From Weissella paramesenteroides ATCC 33313 (GTDB lineage: Bacteria > Bacillota > Bacilli > Lactobacillales > Lactobacillaceae): a DNA stretch of 64,000 nucleotides. Location of the stretch: positions 205,606 to 269,605 of the forward strand of contig NZ_GG697132.1 of assembly GCF_000160575.1 (NCBI RefSeq). The letters run 5' to 3'. The notes below the pieces were generated by a model. It was not told the DNA's origin. It searched no databases and worked only from the letters and a program-made list of their open reading frames with translations. A program made the position numbers and the translations under genes. Positions 18,496 through 28,743 of this stretch are shown here, piece by piece (position 1 is the first letter of the stretch; each line of letters opens with the position of its first letter).

Positions 18496-19902
18496 TCACT
18501 TAATAATGTTCCTTATCAACCCCAAAGCATTCCATAATATTATTTTAATTCTGTGATCAAAAAAAATCTGAATAGTAATACAAATAGACACCAAACTAAA
18601 CACAATAATATCATTATTAACATAATAGTTAATTATCGAAGATAGTATTAATAAAACATGTAACATAGTAAATTTCATCACATTCATTTTAATTTTATGA
18701 AATTTCTGTATATGCATATACCTATATAAAAACACACAAAAAAATGAAATTGCATTAGCTATTGCCGCTCCATATATTCCAATACATCTAATCAAGATAA
18801 CCGTCAATACAATATTGATCAATGCACCCAATACTGTGCTATAAAAAACTCCCATTGTGTTTTTACTTGCTGTATACAAAATTCCTAGAAATCCAGCGAT
18901 AACTGTATAGATAGACACCAAGAGCATAATCGGTAATAACTTCCACCCACTAAAATAACTTATATCCAGCACAACTCTAGTCATAGGCCTAAGAACCGCC
19001 ATCATTACCAATGATAACAGAAAAATTAAACTGACAATATATTCAAAAACATTAGAAATAAATTCCTTACTATCTTTACTATCATATTCTTCTACTGCCG
19101 TCATCTGCCATGATTGGAAAAAAATATTTATCAATGTTGTTACCATAGCAGGGAACCTATTCACCATGGCATATATTCCATTAGCTTTTGCACCTAACAT
19201 TAACAGGATAAAAAAACGATCTGACGCAGAATTAAGCCACCACGCAAAAGAATTGGGAATTAAAGGAACACTATACAAACACATCGTCCAAAATAATTTT
19301 TTATCAAAATATTTCAGCTTTATTTTTTTTAAATTAGAAACCGAGAAAAATAGATAGATAAGTGCCACTACTTGTCCCAAAGTCATAGATCCTAAATAGA
19401 AAGAAACCCCTCCATGTAATACTACCAAAAATATAATATTTGCTATTCCCATAACAAATGTATTAATTATCCCTGCGATTGCAAAAGATTTTATCTTTCC
19501 TATTGCCCTAACATAATTTGAAATTAACCCAAAAAAAGTAGTTGCAACTAACAGACATGCGGCACCAAAAATAGGATATTCAGGAACAAATGGGCTTATG
19601 ATTAATCCAATTATAAGCGAAAAAGTAGATACAATAGTTGCAAATATCATTCCTATTGAAAAAACTTTTTTCGGATCTTCTAATTTATCTAAAGTAAATC
19701 GAAAAACTCCATCTGTTATATCTAAATATATTAATGGTGAAATCAAACTAATAATGGTAGTAATAAAGTCAGCTCTACCAAATTGTGAGGTGGTCAACGT
19801 ATATGAATATATAGGAATGAGAATAAATTGCATCAATTTACTTCCTAAGTTCCCTATAGCAAATACTATGGAATTGCCTATTAACTTCTTATACCTATTC
19901 AT
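18496..19902 (-). CDS. Wzx-type polysaccharide flippase
   Basis: Membrane protein of 468 residues with about 14 hydrophobic helices, of the MOP/PST flippase class, that moves the lipid-linked repeat unit across the membrane. The start MNRYKKLIGNSIVFAIGNLGSKL is typical. ATG 19902 overlaps the end of the pyruvyltransferase gene by 8 bases and follows AAGGTGAT. Last gene of the exopolysaccharide operon. Strongly AT-rich like its neighbours, consistent with horizontal acquisition. The 18334-18495 gap before it holds only IS debris and no clear terminator. Confidence 0.87.
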   Translation of the reverse strand: MNRYKKLIGNSIVFAIGNLGSKLMQFILIPIYSYTLTTSQFGRADFITTIISLISPLIYLDITDGVFRFTLDKLEDPKKVFSIGMIFATIVSTFSLIIGLIISPFVPEYPIFGAACLLVATTFFGLISNYVRAIGKIKSFAIAGIINTFVMGIANIIFLVVLHGGVSFYLGSMTLGQVVALIYLFFSVSNLKKIKLKYFDKKLFWTMCLYSVPLIPNSFAWWLNSASDRFFILLMLGAKANGIYAMVNRFPAMVTTLINIFFQSWQMTAVEEYDSKDSKEFISNVFEYIVSLIFLLSLVMMAVLRPMTRVVLDISYFSGWKLLPIMLLVSIYTVIAGFLGILYTASKNTMGVFYSTVLGALINIVLTVILIRCIGIYGAAIANAISFFCVFLYRYMHIQKFHKIKMNVMKFTMLHVLLILSSIINYYVNNDIIVFSLVSICITIQIFFDHRIKIILWNALGLIRNIIK

Positions 19903-20992
19903 ATATATTTATCACCTTCTCAAATCCACTAAACTGTTTTCCAGCTTCCTTTCTTAAAAAGTTTAATGTTTCATCGTCCATAAGGGTATAATTAATAGTC
20001 TCATTTAATTTTATTTTAGACATATCCACATATTTCTGTTGAGGATAAAAAGAATCAATTACATTATTAGTTTTTTCACTATAACTAACAACAAACGTTG
20101 GCTTCTTAAACACCCATCCTAAAATCATAGAATGGTATCTCGTAGCAAAAACTTTTTTTGCATTACTAATAATTTTCAAAGATTTAAGAATGTTTGTATG
20201 TTCAATAATTTGAATATCGTCAGTATAGCTAATTAAATTATTTTTTATTTCTATTGCCTTTTTTGTATCGCCTTCTTTTTTACAAAACGACATTATTATA
20301 ATTTGATTTCCATTCCGTATCTCTTTTTTAATTTGTTCACAAACAAACTGAGTATACAATTCATCAATATTCGAGCCAAATCTAGCTGTATTTATAACTG
20401 AAAATAAAACATAATTAATTGCATCTTCATTTTTTTTATCTTCAACAGAAAGGTTAAACACAACATCTGGCGAATAACTCACATTTCCATAATTTTTAAA
20501 AAGCCTATATGAATATTCGTCTCTAAATGAGGATGAAGTTACTGATTTAAAAAACTTTTTATACTCTGTCAACTGTTTTTGGGTAGCATATGGACCAAAA
20601 TTACTGCCGATAACTAAATAATTATTTACATAATTTACAAGTATCATTCTAATCATATACTCAATATTTAAAGAACCATTCGTAGGTAATATGAAAATTG
20701 AGCCTCCTAGTTCCATATATATTGAATATTTTTTTGCAAGTTTAACTCTTTGTTCATATGATGATGTTTTTAGTGGGCGATTAATTCTATAACTAATCTT
20801 ATCAATTATACGTTTAGTTATAGAATTATTTTTTTTGATTAAATGTATATTATCAACATCCTTAAAAACAGAAAAATCATCTACTGTAGCATATATATCA
20901 AATTGAACTTTTGGATATCTCCGGGCTGTTATGTAGATAAATAAATCATCTCCTAAATTTGATTGCCAATAACCATTTACAAATACTCGCAT
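19895..20992 (-). CDS. polysaccharide pyruvyl transferase family protein
   Basis: Predicted 365-residue enzyme that adds a ketal-linked pyruvate (from phosphoenolpyruvate) to a sugar of the repeat unit. Features: N-terminal GYWQSNLGDDLF, MELGGSIF near residue 108, and the C-terminal ATRYHSMILGWVFKKPTFVVSYSEK block characteristic of PF04230. I chose ATG 20992 because AAGGGG lies just upstream and the protein then begins MRVFVNGYW; a longer form adds an unconserved 21 residues. It would give the polymer a negative charge. Confidence 0.82.
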   Translation of the reverse strand: MRVFVNGYWQSNLGDDLFIYITARRYPKVQFDIYATVDDFSVFKDVDNIHLIKKNNSITKRIIDKISYRINRPLKTSSYEQRVKLAKKYSIYMELGGSIFILPTNGSLNIEYMIRMILVNYVNNYLVIGSNFGPYATQKQLTEYKKFFKSVTSSSFRDEYSYRLFKNYGNVSYSPDVVFNLSVEDKKNEDAINYVLFSVINTARFGSNIDELYTQFVCEQIKKEIRNGNQIIIMSFCKKEGDTKKAIEIKNNLISYTDDIQIIEHTNILKSLKIISNAKKVFATRYHSMILGWVFKKPTFVVSYSEKTNNVIDSFYPQQKYVDMSKIKLNETINYTLMDDETLNFLRKEAGKQFSGFEKVINIYE

Positions 20993-21065
20993 CTTATCCC
21001 CTTTTTTATCCATCATATAAAATTCAAAGAACTTAAAAAATGTGTGATTGCTCAACTTTTCTGAA

Positions 21066-22109
21066 TCATAACTCTACTATTGCGCTTCTAAAATTATTTT
21101 TATGATACTTTAACCATTTAAAAAATTTGGTAATTGGAATAATGGTTACAATGGGACACTTTCCTATCATTTTAATAAATATTATTTGATCATTTGAAAA
21201 GTTATGAGAAAGGAACTCCATTAAACTCGGGTTTGTTATCCCACGTTGAACTAATCTAATATCTTTCAAAAAAACATCCTTATTATTCACTTTAATACTG
21301 TACTGTCTTAATATATTGGTCATTGATAACCTAATTTTCCAGTATTCACTAACTAATTTTTTTTGATTATAATCAAAATCATTAATAAAGTTTAGAAATT
21401 TAAGTATAGCATCTGCGAATAACACATTGTTTTCTTGCATCTTTGGGGAATAAGAATGCATAAGTGAATTATTATTTTGAAAATATTTATAAACTTTGCC
21501 TTGTAAAAGTTGAACATTTTTACAATGCAATAAAGCATAACAGTTAAAAATTAAATCTTCCCCATTAAAAACATTTGTAGGAAATAATATCTTATTATCA
21601 AATAATAATCTCCTTTTAAAGAATTTTGCACAAGGACCCGAGGGGTATTCATCAGCTTTAAACATTTCTGTATTTATCTGAAGATTACTTAAAATGATAT
21701 TTTCTATTTCATATTGTTTATTATATATTTTCATATTATGTTCTTCAGAAACGTTAATTGATGTTGATACAATATCCAATTCAGGATGTAGAAGCACTTG
21801 CTGTATCATTTTAGAATATGCATCCGGATAGATTTCATCATCATCATCTATAAATGTTATATAATCTCCTTTTGAAATACCTATTCCTGTATTCCGAGCT
21901 ATACTCACTCCAGTATGATTATTAAAAATCACTTTAACTTGCCTATTTTTATTCTCAATGCTCTTGAGAATTTCTTTTGATGTATTTGATGACCCATCAT
22001 CTACAATGATAATTTCTTTCTCACACGTTAATATATAATTAAGGCTTTCAATTATGTAACTTAATTTTTCTGTACAATTGAAACTGGGAATTATTACACT
22101 AAGTAACAA
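21066..22109 (-). CDS. glycosyltransferase family 2
   Basis: GT-A fold transferase, 347 residues. The N-terminus has SVIIPSFNC, VDDGSSNTSKE and the metal-binding FIDDDDEIYPDAY motif (near residue 90); a C-terminal tail of about 120 residues is variable and lacks clear membrane helices. It adds one sugar to the lipid-linked repeat unit; donor and acceptor unknown. Between the polymerase and pyruvyltransferase genes. The start is preceded by AAAGGAGGAT. Confidence 0.88.
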   Translation of the reverse strand: MLLSVIIPSFNCTEKLSYIIESLNYILTCEKEIIIVDDGSSNTSKEILKSIENKNRQVKVIFNNHTGVSIARNTGIGISKGDYITFIDDDDEIYPDAYSKMIQQVLLHPELDIVSTSINVSEEHNMKIYNKQYEIENIILSNLQINTEMFKADEYPSGPCAKFFKRRLLFDNKILFPTNVFNGEDLIFNCYALLHCKNVQLLQGKVYKYFQNNNSLMHSYSPKMQENNVLFADAILKFLNFINDFDYNQKKLVSEYWKIRLSMTNILRQYSIKVNNKDVFLKDIRLVQRGITNPSLMEFLSHNFSNDQIIFIKMIGKCPIVTIIPITKFFKWLKYHKNNFRSAIVEL

Positions 22110-22124
22110 AAAACCATCCTCCTT

Positions 22125-23327
22125 TCAATAAATTGGGATATTTATCAGTAAATGATATAAATTTGATAAACATAATTCCAAAACTGAAAGTGTAAATCCC
22201 ATTCTCTTAACATTAGCATAACAAACAATACAACCAACTAAAATTGCTAAACTGTTACTTGCAAAAATTAGATTTTTGATATTGATACTAGTCACTGACA
22301 CATATCTGGCTATATAAATTAATGCTAATGGAACTATTACCATAATATATCTACTAAATATCATTGAATATCCAATTAATGTTAATTGCATCACAGTAAA
22401 AAACAACATCATTCTTCCCAATCCAGAACGTCTTTCTTTTTTGTCAACACCATAATATATTATTAATCCCATAATCATCGACAAGATTGCTAATGTTCTT
22501 AAAAGGTAAACAAATAACTGACCATTTGCAGACCGTTCCATAAAATCAGTCGAGTAGGTGTTAGTCATATTTAAAATCTGTGAAAATAAATTATTGCTTA
22601 AATTAGTCCCAATTTTATTCGAAATTTTGAAATAAAAAATTAGAAACAAGACGGGAACTATTATTTTAAAAGCTGAAATTTTTTTAATAAGTGCCACATA
22701 CACAGCATTTGCAACGCCCAAAATAATTCCAGTATGAAAAATAATTGGTATAAAAAATAGCCAAATATATCTTCGCTTTTTGACCCTTTCAAAAAAAATA
22801 TATATAATCAGGAAAAATAGCGAACATGCTAAAGCCCACCTCATAGTACTTGCTGTATTCAAAAAATTATATAATAGTGGTAATGGTAAACTTAAAAATA
22901 TTGCGGTAAATCCACTTATTTTCCCTCTTTCTTTAAGATCAACGAATGGGAATAATAACGAAAATAAACAGATTACAGTATTAATATACGGAAGTAAATT
23001 GAAATACGCTGTTCTTGATACAAACATTTCTAATGCTGTAAATCCTATACTGGAAGACTGATATTCAATTAATTGATTGGTTTCTGATAGTGCTGATAAA
23101 TCTTGCCATCCTGAAATAGACTGTAATTGACTTAATACTTGAAAGTATCTATATGCATCATCTTCCACAGAAGGGATATATAGTAATATTAATAAGCTAA
23201 AAGTTAATACTGACCATAAAAGCAGCCAATAAGTCTTCTTTCCTCGTAAAAAAAAAGATAATGCATAAATTACTAGGCTAGCGGGAATTGGTATAAATAT
23301 ATATATAAACATCATTATCAATACCAT
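22125..23327 (-). CDS. EpsG/Wzy-type polysaccharide polymerase
   Basis: Integral membrane protein, 400 residues with about 10-11 hydrophobic segments. The N-terminal loop SVEDDAYRYFQ matches the EpsG-family D..RY motif of Gram-positive polymerases, which join repeat units on the outer face of the membrane. Located among glycosyltransferases and upstream of the flippase gene. ATG at 23327 has a weak site and MMFIYIF a few codons later is an alternative. Confidence 0.82.
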   Translation of the reverse strand: MVLIMMFIYIFIPIPASLVIYALSFFLRGKKTYWLLLWSVLTFSLLILLYIPSVEDDAYRYFQVLSQLQSISGWQDLSALSETNQLIEYQSSSIGFTALEMFVSRTAYFNLLPYINTVICLFSLLFPFVDLKERGKISGFTAIFLSLPLPLLYNFLNTASTMRWALACSLFFLIIYIFFERVKKRRYIWLFFIPIIFHTGIILGVANAVYVALIKKISAFKIIVPVLFLIFYFKISNKIGTNLSNNLFSQILNMTNTYSTDFMERSANGQLFVYLLRTLAILSMIMGLIIYYGVDKKERRSGLGRMMLFFTVMQLTLIGYSMIFSRYIMVIVPLALIYIARYVSVTSINIKNLIFASNSLAILVGCIVCYANVKRMGFTLSVLELCLSNLYHLLINIPIY

Positions 23328-23338
23328 AAAATTATCAC

Positions 23339-24418
23339 CTATGAACTTTCATTTAAAAACATTAAATATAAATCTTGATATTTTTTCGACATTACCTTAT
23401 CACTAAATACTGGTTGTGCGTTATCATGTATCATTTTTTCTTTATCAACCAAGTCAATTATCTTTTGAAAAGAATGTACAAAGCTATCTATATTATTATT
23501 TTTAAATAATTTCCCGAATCGTCCCTGATTCATAATTTCCTTATGGCTTTCAATATCTGAAAGTAAAACTGGTTTGCCAAACGATAACGATTCAATCACT
23601 GCCATAGGTAGTCCTTCTGAGAGCGATGAAGAAGCAAAAACATCGGCATTTTGAAAGAACACAGTAGTATCCTTTTTAAATCCAACAAAAATTATTTTCG
23701 GTTCGTCTTTATACCTTTCTTTCAATATTTTATATTTTGGGCCGCCACCTACAATAGTTAAATTCACATTATTATTAACAACTGATAGCACTGCTTTAAT
23801 TAAAAAATCCACATTTTTTAATTCTGATAAAGATCCTACATAAACGACGTTAATCTCTCTACCACATATCCTACTGTTAGTAACAAGTTTATGGTCAAAA
23901 GGCACACCATTTCGTATAGATACATAACTCAAACGTGTGTGTTCTTTTAGACTTTTTCCTACCGATTCAGAACAAGAAACAATTTTTAGCTTTCTCAATA
24001 AAAAATAATGTATTTCTGCTAAAAGTCTGCCTTTTATCTTTCCAAACGTTAATATATAATCCTCAATAGGCTTGTTATGAATAGTTGAAATATTCACTAC
24101 ATTTTTTCTATTAAAAAGGGTATTTACAAAATCTGGTAATATACCATGAGAATGTACAATAATTTTACTAGATTTATATGTCAAAATTGATTTAATTTTT
24201 TTAATGCCTTGTCTCATATTCTTTTCACTATAAATTTCAACACCAAGTGCCTTAAAATCATCAATTCTAGAATCACTACCTTCCGCTTTAAAAGTAATTA
24301 CTACTGGACTAAATATATTTCTATCCAAATTTTTTATAATATAAAATAAAACGTTAACTGGACCACAACGTTTAAGAGAACGTACCAAGTACAATACTCT
24401 TATCCCATCATTATTCAT
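23339..24418 (-). CDS. glycosyltransferase family 4
   Basis: GT-B retaining transferase, 359 residues. RVLYLVRSLKRCGPVNV at the N-terminus and the C-terminal nucleotide-sugar site (VVYVGSLSELKNVDFLIKAV, VGGGPKYKILKE, ASSSLSEGLPMAVIESLSFGKPV with the EX7E pattern) are clear. It extends the exopolysaccharide repeat unit. Its promoter side is interrupted by the IS30 remnant at 24530-25370. Confidence 0.9.
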   Translation of the reverse strand: MNNDGIRVLYLVRSLKRCGPVNVLFYIIKNLDRNIFSPVVITFKAEGSDSRIDDFKALGVEIYSEKNMRQGIKKIKSILTYKSSKIIVHSHGILPDFVNTLFNRKNVVNISTIHNKPIEDYILTFGKIKGRLLAEIHYFLLRKLKIVSCSESVGKSLKEHTRLSYVSIRNGVPFDHKLVTNSRICGREINVVYVGSLSELKNVDFLIKAVLSVVNNNVNLTIVGGGPKYKILKERYKDEPKIIFVGFKKDTTVFFQNADVFASSSLSEGLPMAVIESLSFGKPVLLSDIESHKEIMNQGRFGKLFKNNNIDSFVHSFQKIIDLVDKEKMIHDNAQPVFSDKVMSKKYQDLYLMFLNESS

Positions 24419-24529
24419 TAATACTTTCCCTCAATCCTTTATCAGTGATTAAAAACAAATTATCATCTGTTATCTAAAATAAGCTGTTATTAACAATAAA
24501 TAGCATCATCCATCTTTTTCAGTCTCAAA

Positions 24530-25370
24530 TTATCAATCCAAATGGAACCCCCGTGATAAATAATACTCATTAGCTGATTGCCAGCCGAAGCGCTTACGTG
24601 ATCGGTTATTTATTTGAGTTACCATTAATTCAATGTAATCATCTGAATAATTCTCCATTGCGACTCCTTTCGGAATATATTCCCTAACTAAGCCATTAGT
24701 ATTTTCATTTGTTCCACGTTACCATGGCGCATGCAGATCAGGAAAATAAAATTCAAAATTAAAATCGTTTGTAATTCGTTGGTTTACACTGAATTCTTTT
24801 CCACGATCAGGGGCAACCGTTTTAATTTCATTACTTGAAGTCTACAAAAAATATATTCGATGACATCCATGACACCTTGCGTTCGTTTTGATACAGCTTT
24901 ATGTGCTTTTAAAAAGATAGTTTTACGATCCGTCAAAGTAACTAGCACTTGCCCCGCCAGTCTTTTCCAACGACTGTATCTAGTTCCCAATTGCCGATAC
25001 ACAGCCGTTCATCTGCCTCAGCTGGGCGTTCAAGAAATCCACTACGTTTCCTGTTTTTTCCATGATGCCGTAATTGACGTGCTGCTCCACGAGCACCGTG
25101 ATTTTTCTTGAATATTACTAATTATTTCTAGACGTAGCAATTTGTCATCTAGTTTTCGCTTACGGTGTGAATTTTTCCGATTACGAATATATACTGTATG
25201 AGCCTTCTCAGCTTGATAATTGAGAACAGTGTATCGATGAATTTCTCTAGATATCGTTGAGACAGAACGGTGTAATTTCAAAGCAATCTATTGACAGACA
25301 TTCTTGTAGCATTTCTTCTATACGTCTGCGATCAAATACAATGAGCTATTTGTATTGATTCATTGTGAAA
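24530..25370 (-). pseudogene. IS30-family transposase remnant
   Basis: Several short frames read as parts of one IS30 transposase: an HTH segment (HRSVSTISREIHRYT, 25225-25281), a spacer, a GRKT-like block (VLVTLTDRKTIFLKAHKAVS, near 24900), and a C-terminal block near 24700 resembling the conserved APW.RGTNENTNGL. Many stops and shifts separate them, so it is long dead. It splits the exopolysaccharide operon between the two glycosyltransferase genes; the flanking 24419-24530 and 25370-25473 hold no gene. Confidence 0.75.
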
Positions 25371-25473
25371 CCTCGTATTGTGTACGTTCTTGACAAACTA
25401 CATTCTACGCCGGTTCGCAATGCATCAGTTTTTATTTATCTTTGTGTTCCACTTCAAGTGTAAATTCACCCTC

Positions 25474-26334
25474 TTATTTATTAGGTACTCTTAAAAATTT
25501 AAGATAAAAATAACTTCTTAATTTATTAGGTACCAAAGTAACAATGCTATTTATAATTATTCCAAAAATATATTCAAATATATTAACTATCCCTTTACTC
25601 AGCATCCATGTCTTTAAGTAAATAACGTTCTTTAAATATTTATAACTGCCTCGCCTACTATACAAATCATTCCCACTACGCATATGCACTAATATTCTTT
25701 CAGTATTAGCAACACCGTCCAAATCCACTCTTTCTACATTTAAAATGACTCTTAACCATAAATAATAATCTTCTAGCTGACCTAGTTGCCTGTATCCCCC
25801 TACATTATCAATTGTTTTTTTTACAAACATAACTGTTGGGTGATTAAATGGATTCCTAAACTTAGAGAACTTCTTTATTTCCTTTCCCTTTATAGGCATT
25901 TTTCTAACAACATTACTTATTTTGTCATCGTTTTCATCAATAAATTCATCAACAGCCCCTCCCACAAGTTGTAAATTATCCCGAGTATTTAACATTTTTA
26001 ATTGAATTTCAAAACGATTATATACAGATATATCATCTGCGTCCATTCTAGCTACTAGTTTTGTAGATATATACTTCATACCTTCATTTAAAGCTATTGC
26101 TAATCCTGAATTATGTGCTAATCTTATGATTTGAATAATATTCAAGTGTTTTTCTATCAAACATTTTAAACCATGTTCAACATCGTCGGTTATATATCCA
26201 TCTACTACAAGAACCACATGTCGTATTTTTACAGATTGCTTACCTAATACACTATCAATAGCCAATTCCAATTCATTAAATTTTGTTCCTTGATAAATTG
26301 ACATTAAAATAGTAATGTCATCCGCCGTATACAT
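25474..26334 (-). CDS. glycosyltransferase family 2
   Basis: GT-A transferase, 286 residues. ITILMSIYQGTKFNELELAIDSVLGQ-type start, VLVVDGYITDDV, and MDADDISVYNRFEIQ (the DXD, near residue 98) are present, as is a late HPTVMFVKKT motif. A C-terminal hydrophobic stretch may attach it to the membrane. It is upstream of the IS30 remnant and follows the priming transferase, so it probably adds the second sugar. An AGGTGGTTC site precedes ATG 26334. Confidence 0.88.
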   Translation of the reverse strand: MYTADDITILMSIYQGTKFNELELAIDSVLGKQSVKIRHVVLVVDGYITDDVEHGLKCLIEKHLNIIQIIRLAHNSGLAIALNEGMKYISTKLVARMDADDISVYNRFEIQLKMLNTRDNLQLVGGAVDEFIDENDDKISNVVRKMPIKGKEIKKFSKFRNPFNHPTVMFVKKTIDNVGGYRQLGQLEDYYLWLRVILNVERVDLDGVANTERILVHMRSGNDLYSRRGSYKYLKNVIYLKTWMLSKGIVNIFEYIFGIIINSIVTLVPNKLRSYFYLKFLRVPNK

Positions 26335-26376
26335 AATGAACCACCTTTAAGCATTTTTATAATATATAACAAATTT

Positions 26377-27000
26377 CTAATGTGCGCCGTGTCCAGTCAT
26401 TACAACAATTAAAGTTTGTAAAAAAATTTTTAAATCCTCAATAAGACCAAAATTATTTATGTATTCTAAGTCATCAATTAATTTTTCTGCAGGAGTCGCA
26501 TCATACCCTCCCCTGATCTGGGCCAGTCCACTTAACCCTGGTTTTACCATTAATCGTTTTTCAAAACCTGGCACTTCTATTACGAATTGTTCTACAAATT
26601 TTGGTCTTTCTGGTCGTGGCCCAATCAAACTTAAGTCTCCTCTTATGACAGATATAATTTGAGGTAATTCATCGATTCTGGTAAGTCTAATAAAATGTCC
26701 TATTTTAGTTATACGATTGTCATTTCTTGATGCCCATATAGCACCGGTCTTTTTTTCAGCATCATTATACATTGAGCGTAATTTCTTTATATAAATTTTA
26801 CGCCCCATAAATCCAACACGTTCTTGAGTATAGAACATTGGTCCTGGTGTTTCTAGTTTAACAAGAATACCAAAAACCAATATCAATACACCAGCTGGTA
26901 TTAACAATAAAAAAGCTAATATAATATCTAAGCCTCTTTTAACATAGATATATAATGATCTGACAGGATTAATAGCTTCTATTTTTTCTAGATAGTTCAT
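26377..27000 (-). CDS. polyprenyl-phosphate sugar-1-phosphate transferase (priming)
   Basis: Short-form Bac_transf protein, 207 residues, that starts the repeat unit by moving a hexose-1-phosphate to undecaprenyl phosphate. One N-terminal membrane hairpin (about residues 20-45) precedes the catalytic block: KLRSMYNDAE, TRIDELPQIISVIRGDLSLIGPRPERPKFVE, and PGLSGLAQIRGGYDAT. The sugar used cannot be told. It lies 14 bases after the epimerase gene. Confidence 0.92.
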   Translation of the reverse strand: MNYLEKIEAINPVRSLYIYVKRGLDIILAFLLLIPAGVLILVFGILVKLETPGPMFYTQERVGFMGRKIYIKKLRSMYNDAEKKTGAIWASRNDNRITKIGHFIRLTRIDELPQIISVIRGDLSLIGPRPERPKFVEQFVIEVPGFEKRLMVKPGLSGLAQIRGGYDATPAEKLIDDLEYINNFGLIEDLKIFLQTLIVVMTGHGAH

Positions 27001-27014
27001 TGCCCTAATTTCTC

Positions 27015-27947
27015 CTAAAGGCTATCCCAATATGCTTTTGCGCCTTCTGAAAAGGTATATTTAGGTCTAAAGCCAAAAGACTTTAATTTACTAATGTCTG
27101 CTTTAGAATCTCTAATATCTCCTATACGAGGTTCAAATTTTTTAATCTGCAATTTTTTCCCTGATACCATCTCTAGATCAGCTATTGCATCTAAAAGTGT
27201 ATGAGAACTTCCAGTTGCTACGTTAAAAACATCCCCAATCATCTTATCTGTCGTTTCAGCTAATTTCAGTGCTGAAATTACATCTTTTATATATATAAAA
27301 TCACGTGTCTGTAATCCATCCCCAAATAGACTAAACTTCACATTTTGTTTCAAACAATGGCTAACAATGCTCAAAACACCGGAATAAGGAGACTTAGGGT
27401 TTTGCCTAGGACCATATACATTAAAAAACCTTACAGCAACAGTAGGAATGTTATATAAATGTGCATACGTTAATATATATCGCTCTGTTGCATATTTATC
27501 AATGGCATATGGGGTTGCTGGTAGTACCGCACCATCCTCTTTTTTAGGTAGCTTTGGTAATGCCCCATATGTAGCAGCTGATGATGAAAATAGTACACGT
27601 TCAGGGAATAACTTATTTATGCGCAGCGTTTCCATAATAAATAAATTTGCTTCTTGATTTACCTGATGTGACTCGTAAGGCCTTTTAATTGTATCCGCAA
27701 CAGACGCAATTGCGGCTAACAAATAAATAACATTAAAGTTATATTTTTTTAATAAATACGACATAAACTCATAATCCGTAATACTTTTTTGATAAAAGAT
27801 TACGTGATCACTATTTACAATATTTTCTCTACTTCCCATAGATAGGTCATCTACAATAATGACATTATTTCCCTCCTTAACATGTCTTTCAACAACATGC
27901 GATCCTATAAATCCAGCTCCACCTGTAACTAAAATATTTTTGCCCAT
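27015..27947 (-). CDS. NAD-dependent sugar-nucleotide epimerase
   Basis: Extended short-chain dehydrogenase of 310 residues. Rossmann motif [13 protein letters not shown] (residues 8-20), Ser and YAIDKYATE (the YXXXK pair near 145), and a C-terminal substrate region are present; similar to UDP-glucose or UDP-GlcNAc 4-epimerases. I chose ATG 27947 since GGAG lies eight bases upstream; a GTG nine bases earlier would overlap that site. It probably supplies the donor sugar for the cluster. Confidence 0.88.
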   Translation of the reverse strand: MGKNILVTGGAGFIGSHVVERHVKEGNNVIIVDDLSMGSRENIVNSDHVIFYQKSITDYEFMSYLLKKYNFNVIYLLAAIASVADTIKRPYESHQVNQEANLFIMETLRINKLFPERVLFSSSAATYGALPKLPKKEDGAVLPATPYAIDKYATERYILTYAHLYNIPTVAVRFFNVYGPRQNPKSPYSGVLSIVSHCLKQNVKFSLFGDGLQTRDFIYIKDVISALKLAETTDKMIGDVFNVATGSSHTLLDAIADLEMVSGKKLQIKKFEPRIGDIRDSKADISKLKSFGFRPKYTFSEGAKAYWDSL

Positions 27948-28003
27948 TTTGACCACTCCTTAATAAGGTTACTAAAGTTTAATAAATTAAAACATGCATA
28001 TAA

Positions 28004-28726
28004 TTATTGGTATCCGTAACCATATGTATATCCTGAATTTTCTAACTTAAGATTACTTTGTTCCACAACACCCAATATTTTCACATCTCCTAATTTCAAA
28101 TTTTCAACAGCTCTTTTCATCGAAAATTTTAACGTTTTACCCATCATTGCAACTAATACAACCCCATCAATTAAGGGTAATATTACTTGCGCGTCAGACA
28201 CAACCATAATTGGTGGTACATCTAAGACCACAATATCATAATTATTACGCATCCATTCAATCAATGATGTCATACGTTTTGAATTTAGTAGTTCCGCAGG
28301 ATTAGGTGGCGTAGGCCCGGCCGTTAACACCTCTAAGTTCTCGACAAAAGTCTTTTGCACAATATCCTTAGGTTGCTCAGCCGATGCCAGCACCGTACTT
28401 AATCCATGCCCATTAGCAAGCCTAAAAGTTGATTGTGCCGTTGAACGTCGCATATCAGCATCTACGTACAGAACGCTTTTTCCTGCCTGTGCCCAAGTAA
28501 CAGCAGTATTAGTTGAAACTGTCGTTTTTCCGTCAGAAATCTCTGCCGATGTAAACATAATCACTTGTAAAGTCTCTAACGATGCGCCCGCAAACTCAAT
28601 ATTAGTTCTTAACGTTCTGAACTGTTCTGAAATAACATTTTTAGGTTCAATAACTGTAACTAGCTGTGCACCTTTATCTTGTGTCCTGGTATCTTTGTTA
28701 CCATCTTTTTTCCTAAATAATCCCAT
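28004..28726 (-). CDS. BY-kinase of polysaccharide chain control (CpsD/Wze type)
   Basis: Cytoplasmic tyrosine autokinase, 240 residues. Walker A (SAEISDGKTTVSTN, near 60), Walker A' (VLYVDADMRRST, near 87), Walker B (VVLDVPP, near 165), and a C-terminal Tyr cluster SGYTYGYGYQ that is autophosphorylated are all visible. It partners the membrane activator encoded just upstream (17 bases) and would be dephosphorylated by the CpsB protein encoded divergently at 29810. Start preceded by an AAAGAGGTTG site. Confidence 0.92.
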   Translation of the reverse strand: MGLFRKKDGNKDTRTQDKGAQLVTVIEPKNVISEQFRTLRTNIEFAGASLETLQVIMFTSAEISDGKTTVSTNTAVTWAQAGKSVLYVDADMRRSTAQSTFRLANGHGLSTVLASAEQPKDIVQKTFVENLEVLTAGPTPPNPAELLNSKRMTSLIEWMRNNYDIVVLDVPPIMVVSDAQVILPLIDGVVLVAMMGKTLKFSMKRAVENLKLGDVKILGVVEQSNLKLENSGYTYGYGYQ

Positions 28727-28743
28727 ATCAACCTCTTTATTAT